A stretch of 64,000 nucleotides of DNA from Streptomyces sp. NBC_01198 (GTDB lineage: Bacteria; Actinomycetota; Actinomycetes; Streptomycetales; Streptomycetaceae): assembly GCF_036010485.1 (NCBI RefSeq), contig NZ_CP108568.1:3975001-4039000 (forward strand), in the 5' to 3' direction. Numbering within the stretch: position 1 is the first letter of the stretch; each line of letters begins with the position of its first letter. Both the position numbers and the translations under genes were made by a program. This document shows positions 10,117-17,938 of the stretch, piece after piece. The notes under the pieces were generated by a model. It saw only the letters and a program-made list of their open reading frames with translations. It was not told the origin of the DNA and did not search any database.

Positions 10117-11349
10117 TCAGTGGCCGACGAGCGCGTCCGGCTTGCCCTTGCTGCGCGGCCGCTCCTCGATGAGCTTGCCCCAGACGATCAGCCGGTTCTC
10201 GCTGGTGAACTCGGGGGTGCAGGTGGTGAGGGTCAGATAGCGGCCGGGGCCGGTGAAGCCCGAGCCGACCGGGACGGGCTTGATCACCTCGGTGTTGGCC
10301 GGCGACGTGGAGGGCAGCGAGCTGGTGATCTGGTAGGTGTAGTAGTCGCTCGCCGTCTCGACCACCACCTTGTCGCCGGGCACCAGGTGGTTGATGTAGC
10401 GGAAGGGCTCGCCGTGGGTGTTGCGGTGGGCGGCGACCGCGAAGTTGCCGGACTTGTCCCAGGGCATCGCCGTGTTCAGGGCGCCGTCGTAGTGGCCGAT
10501 CATGCCCTTGTCGAGCACATTGTGCTTCGAGACGCCCTGAGCGATGGGCGCCTTGACGTCCAGCGTGGGGATGTACATGATCGCGAAGCCCTGGCCCGGC
10601 GAGAAGGTGCCCGGCACCCGGTTCGGGTCGGCCGAGTCGCTGTCCCACTGGTGCTGGAGGTTGTTCGCGGCGCCGTTGGCCTGCTGGTGGGCGCGGACGT
10701 TGGTCCACCACAGCTGGTAGGTGACGAACAGCAGCATCAGCACGCCGGTGGTGATGAACAGCTCACCGACGATACGGCTCACGACGACCGCAGGGCTGTC
10801 CTTGGCGGCCTTGGCCGCCCGCCGGGCCTCCACCCGGCTCAGCGGCGCCCCTGAAGCCTCCTGGGCGGCGCCTGAGCCGTGCGCGGGCCCGCTCTGGCCG
10901 CGTCCACCGGCCCGGTGCCCGCCCCCGCCGGCCCGCGCGGCCTTGCGCCTGGCGGCCCGGCCGCCGTCCGAGGGTGCCGGCGGCGGCGCGGGCGGCACCG
11001 GCGGCGCCGACGGCGTCACGGGCTCGGGTCCGCCGCTCCGCGCGGGCGCGTCCGGCTCGGCGACCACCGGCATCCGCGCGGTCTGCTCCATCTCGGCGAC
11101 CGGCGGCACATCGGGGTCCGGGAAGGCCGGGTCCGGCTCGGCGACCGGCGGCACATCGGGGTCGGGGAAGACCGGGGCAGGCTCGGCGAACGGCCGCTCG
11201 GGATACTCCGGCTCGGGCACCGCCGGCGGGCGGCCGGGCAGCGGGTCGTTCAGCGGGTCGTCGAGCTGCTCCACGACCGCCTTGAACTGCCCGGTGTCCT
11301 CGTACGACATCGGGCCGTCCGCGGCACGCTCCGGGCGGAGCGTGGTCAC
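10117..11349 (-). CDS. srtE: class E sortase with long Pro-rich N-terminal region
   Basis: 410 residues, longer than the neighbouring paralogue because of about 180 residues of Pro/Ala/Asp-rich cytoplasmic sequence before the transmembrane helix (about 195-218). The catalytic domain has AAHRNTHG, Cys377 in LTTCTP, and Arg in SENRLIVWGKL. The N-terminal part contains two copies of a 15-residue unit around FPDPDVPPVAE, encoded by a 45-bp direct repeat. The GTG start overlaps the pabA stop (GTGA). Confidence 0.9.
   Translation of the reverse strand: MTTLRPERAADGPMSYEDTGQFKAVVEQLDDPLNDPLPGRPPAVPEPEYPERPFAEPAPVFPDPDVPPVAEPDPAFPDPDVPPVAEMEQTARMPVVAEPDAPARSGGPEPVTPSAPPVPPAPPPAPSDGGRAARRKAARAGGGGHRAGGRGQSGPAHGSGAAQEASGAPLSRVEARRAAKAAKDSPAVVVSRIVGELFITTGVLMLLFVTYQLWWTNVRAHQQANGAANNLQHQWDSDSADPNRVPGTFSPGQGFAIMYIPTLDVKAPIAQGVSKHNVLDKGMIGHYDGALNTAMPWDKSGNFAVAAHRNTHGEPFRYINHLVPGDKVVVETASDYYTYQITSSLPSTSPANTEVIKPVPVGSGFTGPGRYLTLTTCTPEFTSENRLIVWGKLIEERPRSKGKPDALVGH
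11092..11190 (-). repeat. 45-bp tandem repeat inside sortase gene
   Basis: The block beginning CTCGGCGACCGGCGGCACAT at 11092 recurs 45 bp later at 11137, encoding two copies of FPDPDVPPVAEPDPA-like sequence in the N-terminal linker. Confidence 0.7.
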
Positions 11350-11984
11350 GCCCCCGCCCTCCCGACGACCGGCGCGAGTCCGTGCGAGCGACCCCGGGCG
11401 CTGTCGTCACCGCAGTCGGCGAGCCAGTTCGCCAGCATCTTGTGCCCCCATTCGGTGAGCACCGACTCGGGATGGAACTGCACGCCCTCGACGGCCGCTT
11501 CCCGGTGCCGGAGCCCCATGATGATGCCGTTCTCCGTCCACGCGGTGACCTGGAGTTCGTCCGGAAGGGTGCTGCCCTCCACGGCGAGCGAGTGGTAACG
11601 CGTGGCGGTGAACGGTGTCGGCAGTCCGGCGAAGACGCCGACCCCTTCGTGTGTCACCAGCGAGGTCTTCCCGTGCAGCAGCTCGGGCGCCCGGTCGACG
11701 ACTCCGCCGTAGGCCACCGCGATCGACTGCACTCCCAGACAGACGCCGAAGACGGGCACCGCGGTTTCCGCGCAGTGCCGCACCATGTCGACACACACCC
11801 CCGCCTCTTCGGGGACACCGGGGCCGGGGGACAGCAGCACCCCGTCGAAGCCGTCCTGCGCGTGCGCGGGCAGCACCTCGTCGTTGCGCAGCACCTCGCA
11901 CTCGGCGCCCAGCTGGTAGAGGTACTGCACCAGGTTGAAGACGAAGCTGTCGTAGTTGTCGACCACGAGAATGCGTGCGCTCAT
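11346..11984 (-). CDS. pabA: aminodeoxychorismate/anthranilate synthase component II
   Basis: 212-residue class I glutamine amidotransferase supplying ammonia to an anthranilate or aminodeoxychorismate synthase component I. The nucleophile Cys is in GVCLGVQ, the oxyanion motif is SPGPGVPEEAG, and the His-Glu pair is in QFHPESVLTEWG. Streptomyces annotations call this copy near the sortases PabA (folate); TrpG cannot be excluded by sequence alone. It overlaps the upstream membrane gene as ATGA and the downstream sortase as GTGA, so the three are probably cotranscribed. Confidence 0.9.
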   Translation of the reverse strand: MSARILVVDNYDSFVFNLVQYLYQLGAECEVLRNDEVLPAHAQDGFDGVLLSPGPGVPEEAGVCVDMVRHCAETAVPVFGVCLGVQSIAVAYGGVVDRAPELLHGKTSLVTHEGVGVFAGLPTPFTATRYHSLAVEGSTLPDELQVTAWTENGIIMGLRHREAAVEGVQFHPESVLTEWGHKMLANWLADCGDDSARGRSHGLAPVVGRAGA

Positions 11985-12157
11985 CGGACGGCAGCCATCC
12001 CATTGTCGACGGTCACGTCATTGAACGGCAGCAGCGGCTCCGCCCAGGGGAAGACGTACTGGAAGAGGACGTAGACGACGACCAGGGCCAGTGCGAGGGA
12101 GATCAGCGCCCTCACCCATGCGTTCCCTGGCAGATGCCGCCAGATCCAGCCGTACAT
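11981..12157 (-). CDS. small membrane protein, unknown function
   Basis: 58 residues starting MYGWIWRHLPGN, with one clear transmembrane helix (ALISLALALVVVYVLFQYVF) and a short acidic tail. The ATG at 12157 was chosen because GGAAGGAAGGGA precedes it; the longer reading frame to 12229 has no such site. Its stop overlaps the pabA start as ATGA. A small protein of this kind is usual at this locus in Streptomyces; no function is known to me. Confidence 0.75.
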   Translation of the reverse strand: MYGWIWRHLPGNAWVRALISLALALVVVYVLFQYVFPWAEPLLPFNDVTVDNGMAAVR

Positions 12158-12289
12158 GCGGTCCCTTCCTTCCGGCTCCCCGGAACAGAGTAAGGGGAGA
12201 TCGCACGGAGTGGGTTGGTAGCCGGACAAAGCTTCGTCATGGCTTCACCTGGGCGTCCGGCCGGTCCGCGCCCGCCGACCTGGGAGTTC

Positions 12290-13075
12290 TCAGGGCGGGC
12301 TCACAGGCTGCGCATAGTGAAGAGAGGTCGAGCCGGAGTAGCCGGGAAGAGTGGTCTTCTTCGCGGAGCCGACCTTCCAGCCGAGGCCATAGGCGGCCAC
12401 GTACTGCAGATAGTTCTGGATGGGCGGGCTGTCGTCGAGTGCCTGGCGCAGTCTCCCCTGGTCACCCACGGCGGTGATCCGGTAGGGCGGCGAGTAGACG
12501 CGGCCCTGGAGGATCAGGGTGTTGCCGACGCAGCGGACGGCGCTGGTGGATATCAGGCGCTGGTCCATCACCCGTATGCCCTGGGCGCCGCCCTGCCACA
12601 GGGCGTTGACCACCGCCTGCAGGTCCTGCTGATGGATGACCAGGTCGTTGGGCTGCGGGTCGGGGACGCCGGGGATCAGGGCGGTGGCGTTCGGCGGTGC
12701 GTCGTCGAGGGTGACCTCGATGGAGGGTCCGGCCAGCGGGTCGGCGCCCGCGGCCCTGCCCAGGGCGTCGATCCTGGCCTGCTCGGCCGCGCTGAGGCCG
12801 CTGCCCTGCCGGGTCAGCCGGTCGACGTCGCTGCGCACACCGGTCAGCTGGCCCTCCAGCCGGCCATTGCGGGTGTTCTTGGTACGAATGGTGTCGGACA
12901 GCTTCGGCAGCGGGTCGTCACTGCGGATGTCCACGCCCTTGGCGGTGTCGAAACTCATCCAGAAGATCAGGCCGGCCAGTGCGAAGACTCCCGCACTGAG
13001 CACTCGCAGCGCTACCGTGCGGGAGACAGCACGCGGGGAGGGGGTGGGTGCGCTTCCACCGGAATCCGTCGCCAC
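12290..13075 (-). CDS. DUF881-family protein
   Basis: 261 residues. One N-terminal transmembrane helix (VLSAGVFALAGLIFWMSF), a coiled-coil-like stretch (residues about 60-95) and a DUF881 domain containing DLVIHQQDLQAVVNALWQGG and AYGLGWKVGSAKKTTLPGY. Family members sit beside division and septum genes in actinobacteria, and this one is divergent from crgA, but the biochemical role is unknown. The GTG at 13075 has AAGGAGA upstream. Confidence 0.88.
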   Translation of the reverse strand: MATDSGGSAPTPSPRAVSRTVALRVLSAGVFALAGLIFWMSFDTAKGVDIRSDDPLPKLSDTIRTKNTRNGRLEGQLTGVRSDVDRLTRQGSGLSAAEQARIDALGRAAGADPLAGPSIEVTLDDAPPNATALIPGVPDPQPNDLVIHQQDLQAVVNALWQGGAQGIRVMDQRLISTSAVRCVGNTLILQGRVYSPPYRITAVGDQGRLRQALDDSPPIQNYLQYVAAYGLGWKVGSAKKTTLPGYSGSTSLHYAQPVSPP

Positions 13076-13230
13076 CGTACGCTGTCTCCTTACAACCAGA
13101 GGAAGCACTACGCTAACGGACGCCCGGCGGCGGCAGTGCCCCTCGCCGGCACGGACTGCCACCCCCTTATCCGCCAGAACCGCCCCGCACATCCGCGCGG
13201 TTACGCAGCGCATCGACAGGAGATCCCCTC

Positions 13231-13485
13231 GTGCCGAAGTCACGGATCCGCAAGAAGGCCGACTTCACCCCGCCCCCGGCGAAGACCGCCACCGCCATAA
13301 AGCTCGGCGGCCGCAGCTGGGTGGCTCCGCTGATGCTGGCGTTCTTCATCGTCGGTCTCGCCTGGATCGTGCTGTTCTACGTCACCCAGGGCAGCCTGCC
13401 GGTGGACGCGTTCGGCAACTGGAACATCGTGGTGGGCTTCGGCTTCATCGCCGGCGGGTTCGTCGTCTCGACCCAGTGGAAGTAG
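13231..13485 (+). CDS. crgA: cell division protein CrgA
   Basis: 84 residues with the CrgA layout: basic N terminus ([12 protein letters not shown]), two transmembrane helices (about 32-51 and 64-81) and a conserved ending [10 protein letters not shown]. In Streptomyces CrgA coordinates hyphal growth and septation and influences FtsZ ring formation; in mycobacteria it recruits division proteins. GTG start with AGGAGA upstream. Confidence 0.95.
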   Translation: MPKSRIRKKADFTPPPAKTATAIKLGGRSWVAPLMLAFFIVGLAWIVLFYVTQGSLPVDAFGNWNIVVGFGFIAGGFVVSTQWK

Positions 13486-13725
13486 TTGTCCACACGGTTA
13501 TCCACAGTGGGGAAAAGGTCGGAAGATCTGTGGATAACCTCTACGAGGTTGACGCCGGTACGACCGGTGGCCAGGGCTGACGGCCACCGGTCGTTTGCTG
13601 TCCGGACGCCGAACTGTGCTGATCTTGCCGGGAATACCCGGACAACCCGGATGCGTCGGCGACGGCACAGCCTTTCACCCCGGCTGTGCACAACTCGCAC
13701 AGGATCACCTACCCGCTGTGGATAA
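13486..13725. promoter_or_regulatory. DnaA-box cluster downstream of crgA
   Basis: Four 9-mers matching the Streptomyces DnaA box occur in the crgA-rhomboid gap: TTGTCCACA at 13486-13494, TTATCCACA at 13498-13506, TGTGGATAA at 13529-13537 and TGTGGATAA at 13717-13725. The first three fall within 52 bp. This is about 38 kb from oriC, so it is more likely a DnaA-binding or titration site than an origin. Confidence 0.75.
13560..13594 (+). terminator. hairpin terminator after crgA
   Basis: Perfect 13-bp stem (ACGACCGGTGGCC with its complement) with a 9-nt loop, followed by TTG, 74 bp after the crgA stop and lying among the DnaA boxes. Confidence 0.65.
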
Positions 13726-13753
13726 CGTGTGATCAACGCCAGCGGTCACGGCC

Positions 13754-14608
13754 TCAGGACGTGACCTGCGCCACAGCGACCACCGTGAGCACCACCGTCA
13801 GCAGCAGGACGCCGCCGGCCGTCCCCCATTGGATGGCGTTGCGCCGGGCCCGTGGCGCGTAGGCCATCGCCACCGCTATCGCGGTACCCGCCACCAGCCC
13901 GCCCAGGTGCGCCTGCCAGCTGACGTTCGGCCACAGGAAGCTGAAGGCGATGTTCAGCGCCAGCAGGATCAGGATCGGCCGCATGTCGTAGCGCAGCCGC
14001 CGGACGAAGACCGCCGTCGCGCCGAACAGCCCGAAGATCGCGCCGGAGGCGCCGAGGGTCAGCGAGTCCGGTGTGATCAGCAGCACAGCCGCGCTGCCGG
14101 CCAGCGCGGAGACCAGATAGATCGCCACGTAGCGGCTGCGGCCGAGCAGCCGCTCCAGCGGGCCGCCGATCCACCACAGCGAGAGCATGTTGAAGCCGAT
14201 GTGGGCGAAGTTGTCCCGGTCGTGCAGGAAGGCCGAGGTGATCACCCGATACCACTCGCCGTCGGCGACCCCGATGCACTGCTGGGGGCCGAACCGCGGA
14301 GGGCTGCAGACCGCGTACAGGCCCAGGTCCCGCACCACCCGGTCGCCGACGGCCAGCTCGATCACGAACAGGGCGACGTTCAGCGCGATGAGGATCTTGG
14401 TGATCAGGAACGGGTCGCGCGCCACCACCCCGCCGGCCACCGTCCGCTGCCGGGGCGTGTGCCCCGAGCCCTGCCGCACGCAGTCCTGGCACTGGAAGCC
14501 CACCGAGGCACTGACCATGCAGTCCGGGCAGATCGGTTTGTCGCACCGGGTGCAGCGTATGCCGGTCTCCCGGTCCGGGTGCCGGTAGCAGCAGACCGCC
14601 TGGTCCAT
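13754..14608 (-). CDS. rhomboid-family intramembrane serine protease
   Basis: 284 residues. The N terminus carries a B-box-like zinc finger (CYRHPDRETGIRCTRC...CPDCM...CQDCV). It is followed by six to seven transmembrane helices of a rhomboid protease: catalytic Ser188 in GASGAIFGLFG, the His of WQAHLGGLVAG, and the HIGFNMLSL segment. Expected to cleave membrane proteins within the bilayer; substrates are unknown. The ATG at 14608 follows GGAGAG. It sits 92 bp downstream of the cyclophilin gene. Confidence 0.92.
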   Translation of the reverse strand: MDQAVCCYRHPDRETGIRCTRCDKPICPDCMVSASVGFQCQDCVRQGSGHTPRQRTVAGGVVARDPFLITKILIALNVALFVIELAVGDRVVRDLGLYAVCSPPRFGPQQCIGVADGEWYRVITSAFLHDRDNFAHIGFNMLSLWWIGGPLERLLGRSRYVAIYLVSALAGSAAVLLITPDSLTLGASGAIFGLFGATAVFVRRLRYDMRPILILLALNIAFSFLWPNVSWQAHLGGLVAGTAIAVAMAYAPRARRNAIQWGTAGGVLLLTVVLTVVAVAQVTS

Positions 14609-14649
14609 CAACGCACTCTCCTGTCGCAGCGCGCCCTGACGCGCGGAAC

Positions 14650-14679
14650 GCCCCGCCCACTTGGACGTGCGGGCGGGGC
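14650..14679 (-). terminator. GC-rich hairpin after the cyclophilin gene
   Basis: GCCCCGCCC and GGGCGGGGC arms (9 bp) with a 12-nt loop lie 21 bp beyond the cyclophilin stop. There is no T tract, so it may be weak. Confidence 0.45.
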
Positions 14680-14700
14680 GCGGTGTTCCCGAAGACTACG

Positions 14701-15231
14701 TCAGTCGCGCTTCTCCACGACGACCGACTGGATGACCACGTCTTCCAGCGGGCGGTCGGTGCGCGGGTTGGCGGGGCTGTTGATGATGCCGTCCACCACC
14801 TTGCGGCTGGCGTCGTCGGCGACCTCGCCGAAGATCGTGTGCTTGCGGGTCAGCCAGGTGGTGGGGGCGACCGTGATGAAGAACTGCGAGCCGTTGGTAC
14901 CGGGGCCCGCGTTGGCCATCGCCAGCAGGTAGGGCTTGTCGAAGGCCAGGTCCGGGTGGAACTCGTCGGCGAACTCGTAGCCGGGGCCGCCGGTGCCGTT
15001 CCCCAGCGGGTCGCCGCCCTGGATCATGAAGCCGGAGATGACCCGGTGGAAGACCGTACCGTCGTAGAGCTTGTCGTGCGACGCCTTGCCGGTCCGCGGG
15101 TCGGTCCACTCGCGGGTGCCCTCGGCGAGCCCGACGAAGTTGGCCACCGTCTTGGGGGCGTGGTTCGGCAGCAGCCGGACCACGATGTCGCCGTGGGTGG
15201 TCTTCAGGGTGGCGTAGAGCTGCTCGGCCAC
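14701..15231 (-). CDS. ppiA: cyclophilin-type peptidyl-prolyl isomerase
   Basis: 176-residue cytoplasmic cyclophilin with the catalytic core FHRVISGFMIQGGDP, the active-site segment GTNGSQFFIT and HTIFGEV near the end. It accelerates proline isomerisation during protein folding. No signal peptide is present. The GTG start follows GGAAGG. Confidence 0.94.
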   Translation of the reverse strand: MAEQLYATLKTTHGDIVVRLLPNHAPKTVANFVGLAEGTREWTDPRTGKASHDKLYDGTVFHRVISGFMIQGGDPLGNGTGGPGYEFADEFHPDLAFDKPYLLAMANAGPGTNGSQFFITVAPTTWLTRKHTIFGEVADDASRKVVDGIINSPANPRTDRPLEDVVIQSVVVEKRD

Positions 15232-15446
15232 GGTCTACCTTCCATAGTCTTCGCTGACAGGGACAAATCCTTGCACGGCCCGGGCCGGCGTGCGGGCTTC
15301 CCCCGTTCTCCGTCCGTCCGGACTCCGCGGCAACCGGGCCGACTGACCCGGATGCCCGCCCGCACATGCCGTACTTCCGCCAGCCGGGCATGATTTCAAA
15401 CCGGGTGGAAAGGCGAAAACGGTACGCCACCGAAGAGGAGGTTCCT

Positions 15447-16232
15447 GTGACCCGCATGGACAGCGTGCGCAACGCGGCCGACATCACGAAGGACAGCGTG
15501 CGGCACGCCGCGGAGGTGGCTGCGCCGTACGCGAGCACGGCCAAGGACGAAGCAGCACGATACGCACAACAGGCCGGTACGTACGCGCAGCAGGCCGGCG
15601 CTCTCGCCAAGCAGACCTACGACGCCAAGCTCGCCGCCCAGGTGCGGCAGGCCCGTGAACAGGCGTGGGCAGCCGTGCCGCCGAAGACCGCGGTCGCCGT
15701 GGAGACCGCGGCCCGCCGGACCGTGGAGACCGCGAAGACCGCGGCCGACTACACCGCGCCGAAGGTGGGTTCCGCGGTCGCGGCGACCCGGGCCGTCGCG
15801 GTGCCGGTGACCAACGAGGCGATGGTGCGCGGCGCCGCCGCCCTGCACGCGCTGCGCAACCAGGTGAGCGCCGCGGAGATCGACCGACTGGTCCGCAGGC
15901 GGGCCCGCCGCCGGCAGACCGGCCGCGCCCTGCGCAGCGTGCTGGTGGTGAGCCTCGTCAGCGGCGCCGCCTTCGCGGCCTACAGCTGGTGGAGCAAGCA
16001 GGCCAACCCGGACTGGCTGGTGGAACCCGCCGAGGCGACCGAGGCGGACGAGGCCACCGACCGGGTCAACGGCACCAGCACCCTGACCGTGGTGGACCCG
16101 CTGGACGGCTCCCCCGCCTCGGCGAACGGTTCCGGCGCCCACCTGGGCAGTGTCGACAGTTCTCCGGGCGGCGACGCCGAGCCGGAGGCCGCCCCGTCCG
16201 AGGACGACAACCCGTACCGCGACGGCGCCTGA
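15447..16232 (+). CDS. DUF5324-type membrane protein, unknown function
   Basis: 261 residues. The N-terminal half is an Ala-rich, amphipathic, apolipoprotein-like helix (repeated ADITKDSVRHAAEVAAPYA-like heptads, AQQAGTYAQQAG), then one transmembrane helix (VLVVSLVSGAAFAAYSWW, about 172-190) and an acidic tail ending EDDNPYRDGA. This composition matches the Streptomyces DUF5324 family. GTG start with AGAGGAGG. It marks the left edge of the conserved block; the next gene belongs to the accessory island. Confidence 0.75.
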   Translation: MTRMDSVRNAADITKDSVRHAAEVAAPYASTAKDEAARYAQQAGTYAQQAGALAKQTYDAKLAAQVRQAREQAWAAVPPKTAVAVETAARRTVETAKTAADYTAPKVGSAVAATRAVAVPVTNEAMVRGAAALHALRNQVSAAEIDRLVRRRARRRQTGRALRSVLVVSLVSGAAFAAYSWWSKQANPDWLVEPAEATEADEATDRVNGTSTLTVVDPLDGSPASANGSGAHLGSVDSSPGGDAEPEAAPSEDDNPYRDGA

Positions 16233-16259
16233 CCCCGCGGCCCTGACAGGGCCGCGGGG
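16233..16259. terminator. bidirectional terminator
   Basis: Perfect 12-bp stem CCCCGCGGCCCT/AGGGCCGCGGGG with a 3-nt loop between the convergent DUF5324 gene and the MFS exporter. Confidence 0.75.
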
Positions 16260-16279
16260 CCGAGCCCCGGCCCCGACCG

Positions 16280-17869
16280 TCAGCCCGCCGCCGTCACCGG
16301 CGCGGGCAGCGGCTCGGGGTCGGGGTCGTTCAATACCGCGGGCACGTCCCTGAGGGTGATCAGCGCGGCCACGGCGCCGAGCAGCATGAGCGCCCCGCCG
16401 ATCAGGGTGGTCGTGTGCAGGCTGTCGGTGAAGGCCTGCCGCGCCGCGTCGGCGACCTGTCCCCCCAGGGCGCGCGGCAGGTGCCGGGCGGTCTCCACCC
16501 CGCCGCTCACCGACTCGTGTGCCGCGCCGGCCTGCCGCGGCGTCAGGCCGGCCGGCAGCCTGAGATCGCTGCGGTAGGAGGCGCTGAGCAGCGAGCCCAG
16601 GATCGCGATGCCGAGCGCGCCGCCCAGTTCCATCGCGGTCTCCGAGATGGCCGCGGCGGCGCCCGTCCTGGTGCTGGGCGCGCTGGCCAGGATCGTGTCG
16701 GCGGTCACGGCGAAGGTGAGCATCAGGCCCGCTCCGTTGACGACGACGACCGGCAGCAGCTGCCAGTAGGCGGTGTGCGGGGTCGACATGCCGAGGCCCG
16801 CCGTGCTGATCCCCATCAGGAACAGCCCGGCCGCGACCGTACGTGCCCGGCCGATACGCGGGATGAGCGCGCCGGCCGCGGGTGCGGTGAGGGCGGCGGC
16901 CAGCGGCCCCGGCAGCACCGCGAGGCCCGCGGTCAGCGGCGACCAGCCGCGGACCACCTGGAAGTAGAGCGAGAAGCCCAGCGACAGCACCGACGCGGCG
17001 AACATCGTCACGACGTTGGCGCTGATCGCACCCGAGAAGGCGGCCTTGCGGAAGAGCCGCAGGTCGATCAGCGGCTCGGACAAGACGGTCTGGCGGTGCA
17101 GGAAGACCGCAAGCAGCGCGGCGCCGAGACCGGCCGCGATCCACACCGAGGGCTCCGCGGCGCCGTCCCGCGCCGCCGTCTTGACGGCATAGATCACGCC
17201 GAACATCCCGAGCACCGACAGCGGCACGCTGACCCAGTCCAGCCGGCCCGGCCGCGGGTTGCGGGTCTCCGGCAGGATCAGCGCTCCGGCCACCAGGACC
17301 AGGGCCATCACCGGCACGTTGACCAGGAAGACCGAGCCCCACCAGAAGTGGTCGAGCAGCAGCCCGCCGACCACCGGGCCGAGCGCGAAGCTGGCGGCCG
17401 CGGCCCCGCCGCTGATGCCGACGGCGGTGGTGCGCTCCCTGGGGTCGGTGAAGGAGGCCCGCACCAGGGACAGCGTGGACGGCATGATCGTGGCGCCGGC
17501 CAGCCCGAGCAGCGCGCGGGCGGCGATCAGGGTGGCGGGGCTGTTCGCGTAGGCGCTGATCGCTGAGGCGGCGCCGAAGCCCGCGACTCCGAGCAGCAGC
17601 AGCTTCTTGCGCCCGACACGGTCGCCGACGTTGCCCGCCACGATCAGCAGGCCGCCCAGCACGAAGCCGTAGACGTCCACGATCCACAGCAGCTGGGTGG
17701 CGGACGGGGCCAGCTGTGCGGACAGCGAGGGCACCGCGTAGTTCAGAACGCTGGTGTCGATGCCCAGCAGCGCGGAGGCGACCGCGCAGATGGCCAGGAC
17801 GGCCCAGCGCCGCCCGTCCCGCTCGGCGGCCGCCCCGCCGGTCGTGTCGTGCTCGGTTGTCGTCGTCAT
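16280..17869 (-). CDS. MFS exporter, DHA2 family (14 TM)
   Basis: 529-residue drug:proton antiporter-like protein of the EmrB/QacA (DHA2) family. About 14 hydrophobic segments are visible, with family motifs LLWIVDVYGFVLGGLLI, GDRVGRKKLLL (motif A), RALLGLAGATIMPSTLSL and GPVVGGLLL (motif C). It lies 69 bp downstream of the SARP-type regulator on the same strand, so it may be a resistance or export gene controlled by it. Start ATG at 17869. Confidence 0.88.
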   Translation of the reverse strand: MTTTTEHDTTGGAAAERDGRRWAVLAICAVASALLGIDTSVLNYAVPSLSAQLAPSATQLLWIVDVYGFVLGGLLIVAGNVGDRVGRKKLLLLGVAGFGAASAISAYANSPATLIAARALLGLAGATIMPSTLSLVRASFTDPRERTTAVGISGGAAAASFALGPVVGGLLLDHFWWGSVFLVNVPVMALVLVAGALILPETRNPRPGRLDWVSVPLSVLGMFGVIYAVKTAARDGAAEPSVWIAAGLGAALLAVFLHRQTVLSEPLIDLRLFRKAAFSGAISANVVTMFAASVLSLGFSLYFQVVRGWSPLTAGLAVLPGPLAAALTAPAAGALIPRIGRARTVAAGLFLMGISTAGLGMSTPHTAYWQLLPVVVVNGAGLMLTFAVTADTILASAPSTRTGAAAAISETAMELGGALGIAILGSLLSASYRSDLRLPAGLTPRQAGAAHESVSGGVETARHLPRALGGQVADAARQAFTDSLHTTTLIGGALMLLGAVAALITLRDVPAVLNDPDPEPLPAPVTAAG

Positions 17870-17938
17870 GTCCGGCAGCGTGCGCGGCGCCGCTGACCGC
17901 CCGCGCACCGCGCGCTGACCGCGGGCGCACCGGCCGGG

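Noticed and set aside
13486..13725. DnaA boxes near crgA considered as a second origin
   Set aside because: Only four boxes, no trio element and no AT-rich or replication-gene context beyond crgA; the full oriC is at 51.3-52.0 kb.
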